Of a stretch of 40,924 bases of DNA, positions 32,573 through 40,924 are shown in pieces (the first letter of the stretch is position 1; each line of letters opens with the position of its first letter). Source of the DNA: Erysipelotrichaceae bacterium (lineage in GTDB: Bacteria > Bacillota_I > Bacilli_A > Erysipelotrichales > Erysipelotrichaceae); contig JAAXXT010000020.1 of the NCBI GenBank assembly GCA_013334325.1, positions 1-40,924 on the forward strand. Reading direction: 5' to 3'. The notes beneath the pieces were generated by a model that worked only from the letters and a program-made list of their open reading frames with translations, had not been told where the DNA came from and searched no databases. The position numbers and the translations under genes were made by a program.

Positions 32573-32947
32573 ATGAGACAACAATGGTGGGCACTGTTAA
32601 GGATAATAAGTAGGCGATTAGGCTTTCGTCGAACGGTTTATAAGAAGCTTCGTTTTAAGATAATATCTAAGCTTTTCAAAGGGATTGATATAAGATCTTA
32701 CGATGAGATCCAAGTTAATACCTTGTTTATACGTTTGATCAATTCTTCAGGTGTTCTTGAAATGGATCACACTTATTTTCCATTAAGCGACGCTGAACGT
32801 GAATATCTCAAAGATCTCTTGATTTTACGCTTACCATTAAAAACAATCATCGAAACGCATTATGAAAATAACCTTGATTTAACGCATCAACTTACATATT
32901 GTTTCATAAAACCACCTGTGGCTCTTTATCGTGACCCTCATCTATGA
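32573..32947 (+). CDS. small basic protein of unknown function, repressor-controlled
   Basis: A 124-residue protein I do not recognise. The first 35 residues are strongly basic (RRLGFRRTVYKKLRFK) with tryptophans near the start and could bind nucleic acid or a membrane surface. The remainder is mixed (YFPLSDAEREYLKDLLILRLPLKTII) with no transmembrane segment. There is no Shine-Dalgarno; the perfect -10 box ends six bases before ATG 32573, predicting a leaderless message. The promoter is fully covered by a palindrome and the gene faces an XRE repressor, so it is expected to be silent until that repressor is released. Confidence 0.65.
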   Translation: MRQQWWALLRIISRRLGFRRTVYKKLRFKIISKLFKGIDIRSYDEIQVNTLFIRLINSSGVLEMDHTYFPLSDAEREYLKDLLILRLPLKTIIETHYENNLDLTHQLTYCFIKPPVALYRDPHL

Positions 32948-32953
32948 TAGAAT
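32945..32953 (+). promoter_or_regulatory. extended -10 promoter of the tsaC-rpiB fusion
   Basis: TG-A-TAGAAT, hexamer 32948-32953, followed by AGGAGG (32967-32972) and ATG 32977. Confidence 0.55.
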
Positions 32954-32976
32954 ATTGAGGATAAACAGGAGGAGCC

Positions 32977-34038
32977 ATGGAAACAAGAATTCTGAGACAA
33001 AACCAGATGAACGATGTACTCCAAGATCTTCACCTAGACGGTGTTGTGGCTTTCCCAACTGATACAGTATATGGTTTGGCTGTGAAGCTTTCTTCACCAA
33101 CAGCTATACTAAAATTAACCCAAGCTAAAAACAGACCTTTAGATAAACCTTATCCTGTTTTAGTATCCTCATTAGAACAAATCGAATCATTAGCCCAACT
33201 AACTCACCGGGACCGTCAACTCATTAAACAATGGATGCCGGGTTCGGTGACTTTTGTATTTAAAAAGAACCCACAAATTCAAAGTGGATACTTCGCAGAA
33301 AGTGAAACGATTGCGTTTAGATGTCCTACGGATATATGGATCAAGGAATTACTAGATAAAGTAATGGAACCTCTATTATTGACCAGTGCGAATATTTCTG
33401 GAGATCCTGCTTGTGTGACTTCAGATGAAGTCATAAAACATCTCTCAAGAAAGATTGACTGTGTCATTGAGGGCCATGCGGGTGGGGGTATCCCCTCTAC
33501 CATCATCGATGCATCGCATCTCGATTTACAAGTAATACGAAAAGGAGAAGTAAGTATGAACGACATTCTAAAAACATCCAATACTGTAGCCTTGGCTTGT
33601 GATCATGGGGCTTATCCTCATAAAGAAGCCATTAAAGCCCGTCTATTAGAACTAGGCTATATCGTAGAAGACTTTGGGACCAAGGATGGAGCTGCGGTAG
33701 ATTATCCAGATACTGTTTATCCAGCCGCTAAATCTGTCAGTGAAGGAAAGAATACATGGGGAATCGTTTTATGTGGGACAGGGATAGGCGCCAGTATTAC
33801 CGCCAATAAGGTCAAAGGCATTCGTTGTGCCTTGGTCTTTGATCAAGAGACCGCTAGAATTACTCGTGAACACAATGATTCCAATATCTTAGCTTTAGGA
33901 GGAAGATTGACAGATGTCCAAACCGCGGTAAAGATCGCTGAGATTTGGTTAAGCAGTCCATTCTCAAATGATGAACGTCATATTCGTAGAATCAATAAAG
34001 TTAAAGACATCGAAAACAAGGAGAAAACCGGTGAATGA
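32977..34038 (+). CDS. fusion of threonylcarbamoyl-AMP synthase (TsaC/YwlC) and ribose-5-phosphate isomerase B
   Basis: A 353-residue fusion. Residues 1 to about 193 form a Sua5/YrdC domain: [36 protein letters not shown] and [13 protein letters not shown], the site making threonylcarbamoyl-AMP for the t6A base of tRNA. Residues from about 200 form Rpi[17 protein letters not shown], then [21 protein letters not shown] and [11 protein letters not shown], isomerising ribulose-5-P and ribose-5-P. No stop separates the two, but an ATG at 33556 has AAAGGAG eight bases before it, so free RpiB (160 residues) may also be made. In Bacillus the two lie in the same cluster, ywlC to ywlF, as separate genes. 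glyA overlaps its end. Confidence 0.92.
   Translation: METRILRQNQMNDVLQDLHLDGVVAFPTDTVYGLAVKLSSPTAILKLTQAKNRPLDKPYPVLVSSLEQIESLAQLTHRDRQLIKQWMPGSVTFVFKKNPQIQSGYFAESETIAFRCPTDIWIKELLDKVMEPLLLTSANISGDPACVTSDEVIKHLSRKIDCVIEGHAGGGIPSTIIDASHLDLQVIRKGEVSMNDILKTSNTVALACDHGAYPHKEAIKARLLELGYIVEDFGTKDGAAVDYPDTVYPAAKSVSEGKNTWGIVLCGTGIGASITANKVKGIRCALVFDQETARITREHNDSNILALGGRLTDVQTAVKIAEIWLSSPFSNDERHIRRINKVKDIENKEKTGE
33541..33558 (+). promoter_or_regulatory. internal ribosome binding site and start for free RpiB
   Basis: AAAGGAG (33541-33547), eight bases, then ATG 33556-33558, in frame at residue 194 of the fusion, just where the RpiB domain begins. It encodes a complete 160-residue RpiB ending at 34038. 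Confidence 0.6.
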
Positions 34039-35254
34039 TAAAGTACTAGAAGGTTTTATAAACCATGAGATTAAAAGACAATCGAATAATATAGAATTGA
34101 TTGCTTCTGAAAACTATGTCTCAAAAGACATCTTAGAAGCAGTAGGCTCAGTCTTAACCAATAAATACGCTGAAGGTTATCCTCATAAAAGATACTATGG
34201 GGGCTGTGAGGCGGTCGATGAAGTAGAAGACTTAGCTCGTGATCGTGCTTTAGAGTTGTTTCAAGCAGAGCACGTCAACGTTCAACCTCATTCAGGTTCT
34301 CAAGCCAATATGGGTGTATATTTTGCGGTTTTAAAACCAGGCGATACGATCTTAGGGATGGATCTTAGTGCAGGGGGTCATTTGACTCATGGACATCCAA
34401 TGAATTTCTCTGGTCTATTGTTTAATATCGTACCTTATGGGGTAGATCCAGTAAGCTGCAGGATTGATTATGAGAAGTTAAGAGAGATCGCATTAGCGTG
34501 TAAGCCTAAGTTGATCGTCGCAGGGGCCAGTGCTTATCCTTTCATTCTAGACTTCCCTCGTTTTAGAGAGATCGCGGATGAAGTAGGAGCTTTATTGATG
34601 GTGGATATGGCCCATATCGCAGGTTTGGTTGCGGGTGGGGTTCATCCTTCACCACTGCCTTACGCAGATTTCGTTACGACCACGACTCATAAGACTTTAA
34701 GAGGACCTCGTGGAGGTATGATCTTCTGTAAGAAAGAACATGCGGAATTACTAGATAAGCGTATCTTTCCAGGCATCCAAGGTGGACCTTTGATGCATGT
34801 GGTCGCAGGTAAAGCAGCTTGTTTCTATGAAGCTCTACAACCTTCATTTAAAATCTATACTCAACAAGTCTTAGACAATATGCAGGTCTTAGTTAAAACT
34901 TTGATCGAAGATGGATTCAGTGTCGTAGGTGGAGGATCTGAAAATCACCTCTGTTTGGTCAATGTCAAAGTTTCTGTTGGTTTAACAGGTAAAGTCGCAG
35001 AGAAGATTTTAGATAAAGTAGGGATCACTTGTAATAAGAATACTGTTCCTTTTGATACTGAAAAACCGTTTACCACATCAGGTCTTCGTTTAGGTTCCGC
35101 TGCGATGACAACACGAGGCTTTAAAGAAGCTGAATTTAAACAAGTTGCCAAATGGATCGTTGAAGCTTTAAGAAACAGTGAAGATGAGCTAATATTAAAT
35201 CGAATCAATTCGGAAGTCAGCGCGCTTACGGCTCGCTTTCCCATAAACTTTTAA
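34031..35254 (+). CDS. glyA: serine hydroxymethyltransferase
   Basis: A 407-residue PLP enzyme converting serine and THF to glycine and methylene-THF. [10 protein letters not shown] is near the start, with [13 protein letters not shown] following; the Schiff-base lysine lies in [27 protein letters not shown] contains the PLP-binding aspartate and histidine. The start is GTG 34031, seven bases after AAGGAG (34018-34023), overlapping the RpiB stop by eight bases; the open frame from 33968 lies inside RpiB and is not used. The products link to FolD and, through the operon, to nucleotide salvage by upp. Confidence 0.96.
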   Translation: MNDKVLEGFINHEIKRQSNNIELIASENYVSKDILEAVGSVLTNKYAEGYPHKRYYGGCEAVDEVEDLARDRALELFQAEHVNVQPHSGSQANMGVYFAVLKPGDTILGMDLSAGGHLTHGHPMNFSGLLFNIVPYGVDPVSCRIDYEKLREIALACKPKLIVAGASAYPFILDFPRFREIADEVGALLMVDMAHIAGLVAGGVHPSPLPYADFVTTTTHKTLRGPRGGMIFCKKEHAELLDKRIFPGIQGGPLMHVVAGKAACFYEALQPSFKIYTQQVLDNMQVLVKTLIEDGFSVVGGGSENHLCLVNVKVSVGLTGKVAEKILDKVGITCNKNTVPFDTEKPFTTSGLRLGSAAMTTRGFKEAEFKQVAKWIVEALRNSEDELILNRINSEVSALTARFPINF

Positions 35255-35267
35255 AGGAGAAAACACA

Positions 35268-35888
35268 ATGTTGAAAGTTCTTAATCATCCCCTGATTACC
35301 CACAAGCTGACACAGATGCGTAAAGTGTCAACGGGAACCAAAGATTTCAGAGAAAATCTTGATGAGATTGCTGGTCTAATGGCTTATGAGATCACACGTG
35401 ATCTTCCTGTTCATACTGTCGACATCGTTACCCCAGTTTCTCCTACCAAAGCTCAAGAATTGGCCAAAGACATCGTCCTGGTCCCAATCTTAAGAGCGGG
35501 TCTAGGTATGGTCAATGGGATTCGCGATTTGATCCCTACCGCAAAAGTAGGTCATATTGGACTTTATCGTGATGAGAAGACTTTAGAACCGCATGAATAT
35601 TTCGCTAAGTTCCCATCCAATATGCCTGATTCTATCGTCATGGTTTTAGATCCTATGTTGGCGACAGGTGGTAGTGCTTCTGCAGCTGTAACGATGCTAA
35701 AGAAACGTAATGCCAAATTAATTAAATTGGTATGTTTAGTAGGGGCTCCAGAAGGTGTTAAACGTATGCAAGAAGATCATCCTGATGTGGATATCTATTT
35801 GGCAGCTTTAGATGAAAAACTAAATGAACACGGCTATATCGTCCCTGGTTTAGGGGATGCTGGAGATCGTATCTTCGGAACCAAATAA
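35268..35888 (+). CDS. upp: uracil phosphoribosyltransferase
   Basis: A 206-residue salvage enzyme converting uracil and PRPP to [12 protein letters not shown] and [12 protein letters not shown] (PRPP loop) are both present, with the C-terminal uracil-binding [14 protein letters not shown]. The start [18 protein letters not shown] is typical of the family. AAAGGAG lies before the ATG, 13 bases after the glyA stop; the two are co-transcribed as in Bacillus (glyA-upp). A strong terminator follows and the ATP synthase operon begins right behind it. Confidence 0.97.
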   Translation: MLKVLNHPLITHKLTQMRKVSTGTKDFRENLDEIAGLMAYEITRDLPVHTVDIVTPVSPTKAQELAKDIVLVPILRAGLGMVNGIRDLIPTAKVGHIGLYRDEKTLEPHEYFAKFPSNMPDSIVMVLDPMLATGGSASAAVTMLKKRNAKLIKLVCLVGAPEGVKRMQEDHPDVDIYLAALDEKLNEHGYIVPGLGDAGDRIFGTK

Positions 35889-35925
35889 TTCCGTTTGTGA
35901 ATTAAAAATCATAAAGATAAAAACT

Positions 35926-35953
35926 GTAAACCCTTTCGGGTTTACTTTTTTTT
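35926..35953 (+). terminator. terminator of the tsaC/rpiB-glyA-upp operon
   Basis: GTAAACCC (35926-35933) and GGGTTTAC (35938-35945) around TTTC, followed by eight T. Confidence 0.9.
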
Positions 35954-35954
35954 G

Positions 35955-35963
35955 TGATAAAAT
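35955..35963 (+). promoter_or_regulatory. extended -10 promoter of the ATP synthase operon
   Basis: TG-A-TAAAAT, hexamer 35958-35963, directly after the terminator T-run. The -35 position falls in the upp terminator stem and has no consensus. The leader to atpI would be only about nine bases. Confidence 0.55.
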
Positions 35964-35967
35964 AATG

Positions 35968-35982
35968 ATGCCGAACTTATGA
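35968..35982 (+). other. possible four-codon leader ORF overlapping atpI
   Basis: ATG CCG AAC TTA TGA: the stop overlaps the atpI start as ATGA. No Shine-Dalgarno precedes either ATG. The mini-ORF may be chance; if real it would be read leaderless and would couple to atpI. Confidence 0.25.
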
Positions 35983-36335
35983 AAATACTCTTTGGAGACA
36001 AGAAAAACTATGTCCTACTTTTTGGGGCTCTGATTACACTGACCCTGCTTCTTATCAACAAAGCGTATGGACTTGGTTTTTTATCGGGATTGGTCATTTC
36101 GATCTTCAATACTTGGTTGATAGAAGGCTATAGCTATCGCATCTTAGCTTCAAGAGAATATCGTTCATTTCCTGGATTTCTGTTTTATATGTTTAGAAGT
36201 TTTCTCTTAGTCATACCGTTTATTCTTACTCTAGTTTGGCCAGAATTGATCAATATCTTTGCGGCAGTGTTTGGAATCTTATACTTTAAGATACTCCTAT
36301 TTGCTTCAGTCTTGATCCAGAAAAAGGAAGCTTAA
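35979..36335 (+). CDS. atpI: ATP synthase subunit I
   Basis: A 118-residue membrane protein with four hydrophobic segments, the accessory AtpI protein that helps assemble the c ring or supplies magnesium in other species. Its identity rests on its position as first gene of the atp operon, length and topology; the sequence itself is poorly conserved in this family. FLSGLVISIFNTWLI resembles the GxxxSxxN pattern of subunit I. It lacks a Shine-Dalgarno. It overlaps atpB by one base (TAATG). Confidence 0.82.
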   Translation: MKILFGDKKNYVLLFGALITLTLLLINKAYGLGFLSGLVISIFNTWLIEGYSYRILASREYRSFPGFLFYMFRSFLLVIPFILTLVWPELINIFAAVFGILYFKILLFASVLIQKKEA

Positions 36336-37033
36336 TGTTCAATTTCTTTGGAATTCAATTACAGATCGAACTTATCAGTATGCTCATCGTTTTGAGCGTT
36401 ATTTTTACTTTTCTCTATTTCATCAATAAGGAAATAAAAAAAGCTGATCCTCTTGCTAAACCTACACCTTTTTTAACGGTAGGTATGGTCTACTATAAAC
36501 TCTTCAAGGGTTTGGTTAGAGACAATATGGGTAAGAAAGCCAATAAGAACTATGAACCTTATATCGCTGCTTTGGCTATGTATTTGTTTATAAGCAACAT
36601 TCTTGGTTTATTTGCCTTGCCTTCACCTACAGCGAATTATAGTGTTACTTTAACCTTAGCTCTAATTACCTTTGTATTGATCCAATATACAAAAATCAAA
36701 ACCAATTCATTTAAAGGATATCTATTAGGCTTCTTTCAACCTTTCCCACCTTTTGTGATTATGAATGTTTTTGGGTTGATTGCCCCGTTGATTTCTATGT
36801 CCTTGCGTTTATTTGGAAACATTACCAGTGGATCTGTATTGATGTTGTTGTTCTATACCTTTACCCAATGGGTATCAAAACTGATCTTGCCTTTTGTAGA
36901 TTTCAATTTCATTGGGATCGCAACGGCACCTTTCTTACACTTATACTTTGACCTATTCGCTGGATTCATCCAGACCTACATATTTATTAGTTTAACTACG
37001 ATCTTCATTGGGATAGAATTACCCCAAGAATGA
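36335..37033 (+). CDS. atpB: ATP synthase F0 subunit a
   Basis: A 232-residue membrane subunit forming the ion half-channels. The essential arginine is R158 in SMSLRLFGNITSG, followed by the conserved asparagine N162. ISNILGLFALPSPTANYSVTLTLAL is the typical TM3-4 region. It starts at the overlapping stop of atpI and is followed by atpE after 25 bases with a good ribosome site. It partners with the c ring, whose sequence points to sodium coupling. Confidence 0.96.
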   Translation: MFNFFGIQLQIELISMLIVLSVIFTFLYFINKEIKKADPLAKPTPFLTVGMVYYKLFKGLVRDNMGKKANKNYEPYIAALAMYLFISNILGLFALPSPTANYSVTLTLALITFVLIQYTKIKTNSFKGYLLGFFQPFPPFVIMNVFGLIAPLISMSLRLFGNITSGSVLMLLFYTFTQWVSKLILPFVDFNFIGIATAPFLHLYFDLFAGFIQTYIFISLTTIFIGIELPQE

Positions 37034-37046
37034 TAAAGAACCATAA

Positions 37047-37292
<246 letters not shown>

Positions 37293-37317
37293 GAATTAAA
37301 GAGAAGGCGGTGATGGC

Positions 37318-37827
37318 ATGGATTTAAACATCGACATACTAACGAAACTTTTTCCTGATCTCATTACGATGGTTGCCCAATTAGGCGCAACTGGTCTTTT
37401 GCTGTTTGGATTTAAGAAATATTTGTGGAAACCGATGACCGCGTATTTAGAAAAACGCGCAGAAGCTGAAGACAGTGCTTTACGCATGGCAGATGAAGCC
37501 AATAAACTGGCTCAAGTCAATTTAGCCCATAGTGAAATGAACTTATCTGAAACTTCGGTTCAAGTGAACACAATGATCGAACAAGGCAAAGAAGAAGCAC
37601 GTCGTATCAAAGAGAAACTTTTAAGTGACGCTAAAGCCGAAGCAGATGGGAAACTAGATGCAGCTCGTCGCGAAATCGAACACGAAAAATTACAACTTAG
37701 AAAAGACATCGAAAAAGAAATCATCGATGTGGCTTTGGTTGCGGCCAAAAGACTTATGGAAGATAAAGTTGACATTGATCATGACCGTCTTCAAGTTCAA
37801 CAGATCATCAAGGATGTACGTAATTAA
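37318..37827 (+). CDS. atpF: ATP synthase F0 subunit b
   Basis: A 169-residue stator subunit. One N-terminal membrane segment (about 12-30) is followed by a KKYLWKPMTAYLEKRAEAE elbow and then a long charged coiled coil (about 45-140, EEARRIKEKLLSDAKAEADGK) reaching up to F1. Its stop overlaps the atpH ATG by one base. The typical single-copy b of Bacillota forms a homodimer. Confidence 0.95.
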   Translation: MDLNIDILTKLFPDLITMVAQLGATGLLLFGFKKYLWKPMTAYLEKRAEAEDSALRMADEANKLAQVNLAHSEMNLSETSVQVNTMIEQGKEEARRIKEKLLSDAKAEADGKLDAARREIEHEKLQLRKDIEKEIIDVALVAAKRLMEDKVDIDHDRLQVQQIIKDVRN

Positions 37828-38366
37828 TGGATAAGATCTCTTCTCGTTATGCTTCAGCCCTACTGGATATAGCGACCCAACTGAATCGCTTGGACGAATA
37901 TAAAGCTCAAGCTAAACTTGTTGGGTCAGCATTTAGGGACAACCCCGCCTTCGCTCAATTGTTCGATAAGACACAGATCTCTGTGAAAGAAAAGAAGAAA
38001 CTTTTGAGTGATGTTTTTGGGTCTCAAGTCGACGAGATGATGATCAATCTACTAAGTTTATTGATTGATAAGAAACGAATACGATTAACTGAAGAAATCA
38101 TGAATGATTTTATTCACTTGGTCAATGTGAGTCGATCAATCGAAGAAGGTATCGTGTATTCAATACGACCTTTATCTGATGAAGATCTAAAACAATTAGA
38201 ATCTCAGCTTTCTAAGAAACATAATGTTTCTGTAGAGCTGATCAATAAGATAGATACCAGTCTTATTTCTGGATTAAAGATCAAGTTTAAAGAAAGTGTG
38301 ATCGATGCGTCTCTGTCGTATCAACTAGAATCCTTAAGAGAGACACTACGTGAAGGAAGGTCGTGA
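37827..38366 (+). CDS. atpH: ATP synthase F1 subunit delta
   Basis: A 179-residue stator protein linking b to the top of F1. An N-terminal helical bundle ([15 protein letters not shown]) and the C-terminal signature [24 protein letters not shown] are family-typical. It overlaps atpF by one base; its TGA stop overlaps a possible GTG start of atpA (GTGA). Confidence 0.95.
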   Translation: MDKISSRYASALLDIATQLNRLDEYKAQAKLVGSAFRDNPAFAQLFDKTQISVKEKKKLLSDVFGSQVDEMMINLLSLLIDKKRIRLTEEIMNDFIHLVNVSRSIEEGIVYSIRPLSDEDLKQLESQLSKKHNVSVELINKIDTSLISGLKIKFKESVIDASLSYQLESLRETLREGRS

Positions 38367-38371
38367 CGGCT

Positions 38372-39892
38372 ATGGAATTAAGACCAGAAGAAATTAGTGC
38401 CCTGATTAAAGATAAGATTCTTAATTATAAAGACAGAGTCGAAGAAAAAGACATCGGGGTCGTTATTAAAGTAGGGGATGGGATTGCCCTCATCAACGGA
38501 TTATCCAATGCGATGGCTGGAGAACTTTTAGACTTCGGTTCAGGCGTTTTTGGGATGGTTATGAATCTTGAAGAAGATCACGTAGGTTGTGTTCTTTTAG
38601 GTCAAGATGATCTAATCAAAGAAGGCAATACTGTTACTCGTACTGGTAAGATCGTAGAAGTTCCTGTAGGCGATGCTTTATTAGGCCGTGTCGTTAATGC
38701 CTTAGGTTTACCTATCGATGGATTAGGAGCCATGGTTACCACCAAGACTCGTCCTATTGAACGTGTAGCCCCAGGGGTCATGACTCGTCAATCGGTGTTT
38801 CAACCTGTACAAACAGGGATCAAGATCATCGATTCGATCATTCCTATTGGTCGTGGTCAACGTGAATTGATCATCGGAGATCGTCAAACAGGTAAGACTG
38901 CCCTCGCTGTAGATACCATCATCAATCAAAAAGATCAAAACATGATCTGTATTTATGTCGCTATCGGTCAGAAATCATCGACAGTGGCTCAAATCGTTGA
39001 AAAACTCAGAGTTCATAAAGCCATGGACTATACAGTCGTTGTCTCTGCGACAGCTTCTGAATTGGCTCCTTTACAATTCATAGCCCCTTATGCGGGTTGT
39101 GCTATGGGTGAAGAATGGCTTGAACAAGGCAAAGATGTCCTCATCGTTTATGATGATTTAAGTAAACATGCGGTCGCTTATCGTGCCATGAGTTTATTAC
39201 TTAGAAGACCACCGGGAAGAGAAGCTTATCCTGGGGATGTTTTCTATCTACATTCACGTTTACTCGAAAGAGCTTGTAAATTAAACAAAGACTTTGGGGG
39301 AGGATCCTTAACGGCTCTTCCTATCATTGAGACCCAAGCTGGGGATATCTCAGCCTATATCCCAACCAATGTCATATCGATCACAGATGGTCAGTTGTTT
39401 CTTCAAACTGAGCTCTTTAACTCAGGCATTCGTCCTGCGGTAGATGCGGGTCTATCTGTATCTCGCGTAGGATCTGATGCCCAAACCAAAGCCATTAAAC
39501 AAGTTGCTTCTTCGATCAAGTTCGAATTGGCTCAATATCGAGAACTCCTAAGTTTCGCTCAATTTGGATCAGATCTAGATGCGAATACCAAGGCCGTTAT
39601 TGAACATGGGACTCGTTTAACAGAACTTCTTAAACAAGGACAGTATTCTCCTTTAAGCTTAAGCCAAGAAGTCTTGGTGCTCTTTAGTGCTAAACATCGT
39701 TTTATCAAAGAGATCCCTGTTGAATTGATCTTGCCTTATCAAGATTATCTTCTACGTCAATTCGAAAATGAAGAAGTCGCTTTGATGAATGAGATCGAAG
39801 CTAAGAAAGTTATTAGTCCAGAACTCGAAGAGAAGCTTCATACTGCCTTCGTTAAGATTACCAAATCCTTTCTACAGATGAGAGCTAAATAA
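38372..39892 (+). CDS. atpA: ATP synthase F1 subunit alpha
   Basis: A 506-residue non-catalytic nucleotide-binding subunit. The start [16 protein letters not shown] matches the family, so I favour ATG 38372, 11 bases after AAGGAAGG; GTG 38363, in frame and overlapping atpH, would add three residues. The P-loop GDRQTGKT is at 169-176, and the late signature [17 protein letters not shown], holding the arginine finger that reaches the beta site, is present. atpG starts at the overlapping stop (TAATG). Confidence 0.97.
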   Translation: MELRPEEISALIKDKILNYKDRVEEKDIGVVIKVGDGIALINGLSNAMAGELLDFGSGVFGMVMNLEEDHVGCVLLGQDDLIKEGNTVTRTGKIVEVPVGDALLGRVVNALGLPIDGLGAMVTTKTRPIERVAPGVMTRQSVFQPVQTGIKIIDSIIPIGRGQRELIIGDRQTGKTALAVDTIINQKDQNMICIYVAIGQKSSTVAQIVEKLRVHKAMDYTVVVSATASELAPLQFIAPYAGCAMGEEWLEQGKDVLIVYDDLSKHAVAYRAMSLLLRRPPGREAYPGDVFYLHSRLLERACKLNKDFGGGSLTALPIIETQAGDISAYIPTNVISITDGQLFLQTELFNSGIRPAVDAGLSVSRVGSDAQTKAIKQVASSIKFELAQYRELLSFAQFGSDLDANTKAVIEHGTRLTELLKQGQYSPLSLSQEVLVLFSAKHRFIKEIPVELILPYQDYLLRQFENEEVALMNEIEAKKVISPELEEKLHTAFVKITKSFLQMRAK

Positions 39893-40731
39893 TGCCTGCG
39901 AATAAACAAGCCCTTAAACGTCGTATTCGTTCCGTAAAAGCCACCAAGAAGATAACTTCGGCGATGGAATTGATTGCGGCCTCTAAACTACAAAGACAAA
40001 AGAATCTGATGGAAGCCAATCGACTCTACGCTTCGACCTTACATGAAACCATAAATAAGGTCTTATCAAGAGCCTCATTGGATGATGTCCATTTTCTTAA
40101 ACAAGGAAAAGGTAAAGCTTTGACCTTGGTTTTTGTATCAGATATGGGTTTGTGTGGGGCATATAACGCCAACATCTTAAGTTACTTGAATACACATCAA
40201 GAAGACCAAGAATATATGATCGTCGGAACTAAAGGTCAAGCCTGGTTCAATAAACGATCAAAAGATATATTGATGCGTTTACCTCAAAGTGATAACCTCA
40301 GCTATAGTCAATTGTCTAAGTTAGGTGATAAGGCCACGGCCTTATTTGAATCAGGAGAAATCGCTAAGTTTCAAGTTCTCTATACGAAATTCGTAAACAG
40401 TATGAGCTTTGAGCCGACGATGATTCAACTCTTACCTTTAAAACCAGAGATCAATCCTCAGGAAGAGCCCATGCATCAAGATCTGATCATGGAACCTAAT
40501 CCGGAAGAATTGATTGGTCAACTGATGCCTATGTATATGAACTCCTTACTTTATAGCTTGTGGTTAGAATCTAAAACCAGTGAACAAGCAGCTCGACGCT
40601 TAGCGATGGACAATGCCACCGACAATGCAGAAGAGATCATAGACGAACTTATTCTTAAATTCAATCAGTCAAGACAGGCTGCAATTACCCAGGAAATCAC
40701 GGAAATCGTATCTGGGGCAGAAGCCCTTTAG
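39892..40731 (+). CDS. atpG: ATP synthase F1 subunit gamma
   Basis: A 279-residue rotor shaft. The N-terminal helix KRRIRSVKATKKITSAMELI and the C-terminal helix SRQAAITQEITEIVSGAEAL pair as the coiled coil within the alpha/beta ring. MGLCGAYNANIL is the conserved central fold signature. The start overlaps the atpA stop by one base. The atpD ribosome site AGGAGG begins in its stop codon. Confidence 0.97.
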   Translation: MPANKQALKRRIRSVKATKKITSAMELIAASKLQRQKNLMEANRLYASTLHETINKVLSRASLDDVHFLKQGKGKALTLVFVSDMGLCGAYNANILSYLNTHQEDQEYMIVGTKGQAWFNKRSKDILMRLPQSDNLSYSQLSKLGDKATALFESGEIAKFQVLYTKFVNSMSFEPTMIQLLPLKPEINPQEEPMHQDLIMEPNPEELIGQLMPMYMNSLLYSLWLESKTSEQAARRLAMDNATDNAEEIIDELILKFNQSRQAAITQEITEIVSGAEAL

Positions 40732-40739
40732 GAGGACCT

Positions 40740-40924
40740 ATGGCACAAAACAGAGGAGCGCTTACTCAAATCATCGGACCAGTACTCGACATTCGTTTCA
40801 ACGAAGGTGAACTGCCCAAATTACACAATGCGATCGAAGTCGACGTAAAAGGTCGCAAGTTGGTTGCGGAAGTAGCCCAACATATCGGTGACGATGTCGT
40901 TCGTTGTATCTCCATGTCCTCTAC
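40740..40924 (+). CDS. atpD: ATP synthase F1 subunit beta, N-terminal part (3' truncated by window edge)
   Basis: The first 61 or so residues of the catalytic beta subunit: MAQNRGALTQIIGPVLDIRF is the family N-terminal beta-barrel start, followed by LPKLHNAIEVDV and VAEVAQHIGDDVVRCIS. The P-loop lies beyond the window. ATG 40740 follows AGGAGG (40730-40735) by four bases. atpC is expected next. Confidence 0.96.
   Translation, partial: MAQNRGALTQIIGPVLDIRFNEGELPKLHNAIEVDVKGRKLVAEVAQHIGDDVVRCISMSS

Noticed and set aside
32082-32947. XRE plus small gene as a toxin-antitoxin pair
   Set aside because: The genes are divergent rather than co-transcribed and the small protein matches no toxin family I know; kept only as an unknown regulated pair.

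Overview
The window reads as a chromosomal segment of a low-GC (about 40 percent by eye) Bacillota (Firmicutes) species. TGA acts as a normal stop (folD, atpH, prfA and others end in TGA), so the Mycoplasma code is excluded. MurA, a sortase-type LPDTG surface protein and strong Shine-Dalgarno sites indicate a peptidoglycan-walled Gram-positive cell. The order ywiB-argS-rpoE-pyrG ... murA-rpmE-tdk-prfA-prmC ... tsaC/rpiB-glyA-upp-atpIBEFHAGD is the conserved Bacilli/Erysipelotrichia block. I lean to an Erysipelotrichia-like or other early-branching Bacilli lineage, but this is inference; no rRNA or tRNA gene is present.

Layout. 1-5000: end of an alpha/beta hydrolase; a cation efflux gene behind a NiCo-type riboswitch; a PadR plus DUF1700/DUF4097 pair; an arsR-acr3-arsC operon on the minus strand. 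5000-9350: rarA (minus), diverging from dtd-folD-DUF951-ychF-darA. 9400-15100: an unrecognised three-helix membrane protein, a minus-strand nuclease-fold/acetyltransferase pair, then ispF-HD hydrolase-M24 peptidase. 15100-18900: a three-gene ABC-2 exporter operon and two accessory genes. 19000-32080: the ywiB to prmC housekeeping block, with small membrane, SecB-like and SHOCT genes, an AEC transporter, and a large LPDTG surface protein at the end. 32080-32950: an XRE repressor diverging from an unknown small gene over paired operators. 32977-40924: a TsaC-RpiB fusion, glyA, upp and the F-type ATP synthase operon, cut off in atpD.

The genome is compact. Genes often overlap as ATGA, leaders are short, and stop codons sit inside terminator stems shared by convergent genes. 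No gap exceeds 300 bases. RNA-level control is visible at the NiCo riboswitch and at the pyrG leader, whose GGGC start and C-rich terminator match CTP-sensed reiterative transcription. Three promoters place the -10 box exactly six bases before the start codon, predicting leaderless mRNAs. The ATP synthase c subunit carries the Gln/Glu/Thr/Tyr signature of sodium-binding rings. I found no CRISPR array, transposon, prophage or obvious new defence system. The least explained parts are the XRE divergon, the 465-residue membrane protein and the small membrane/SecB-like pair.
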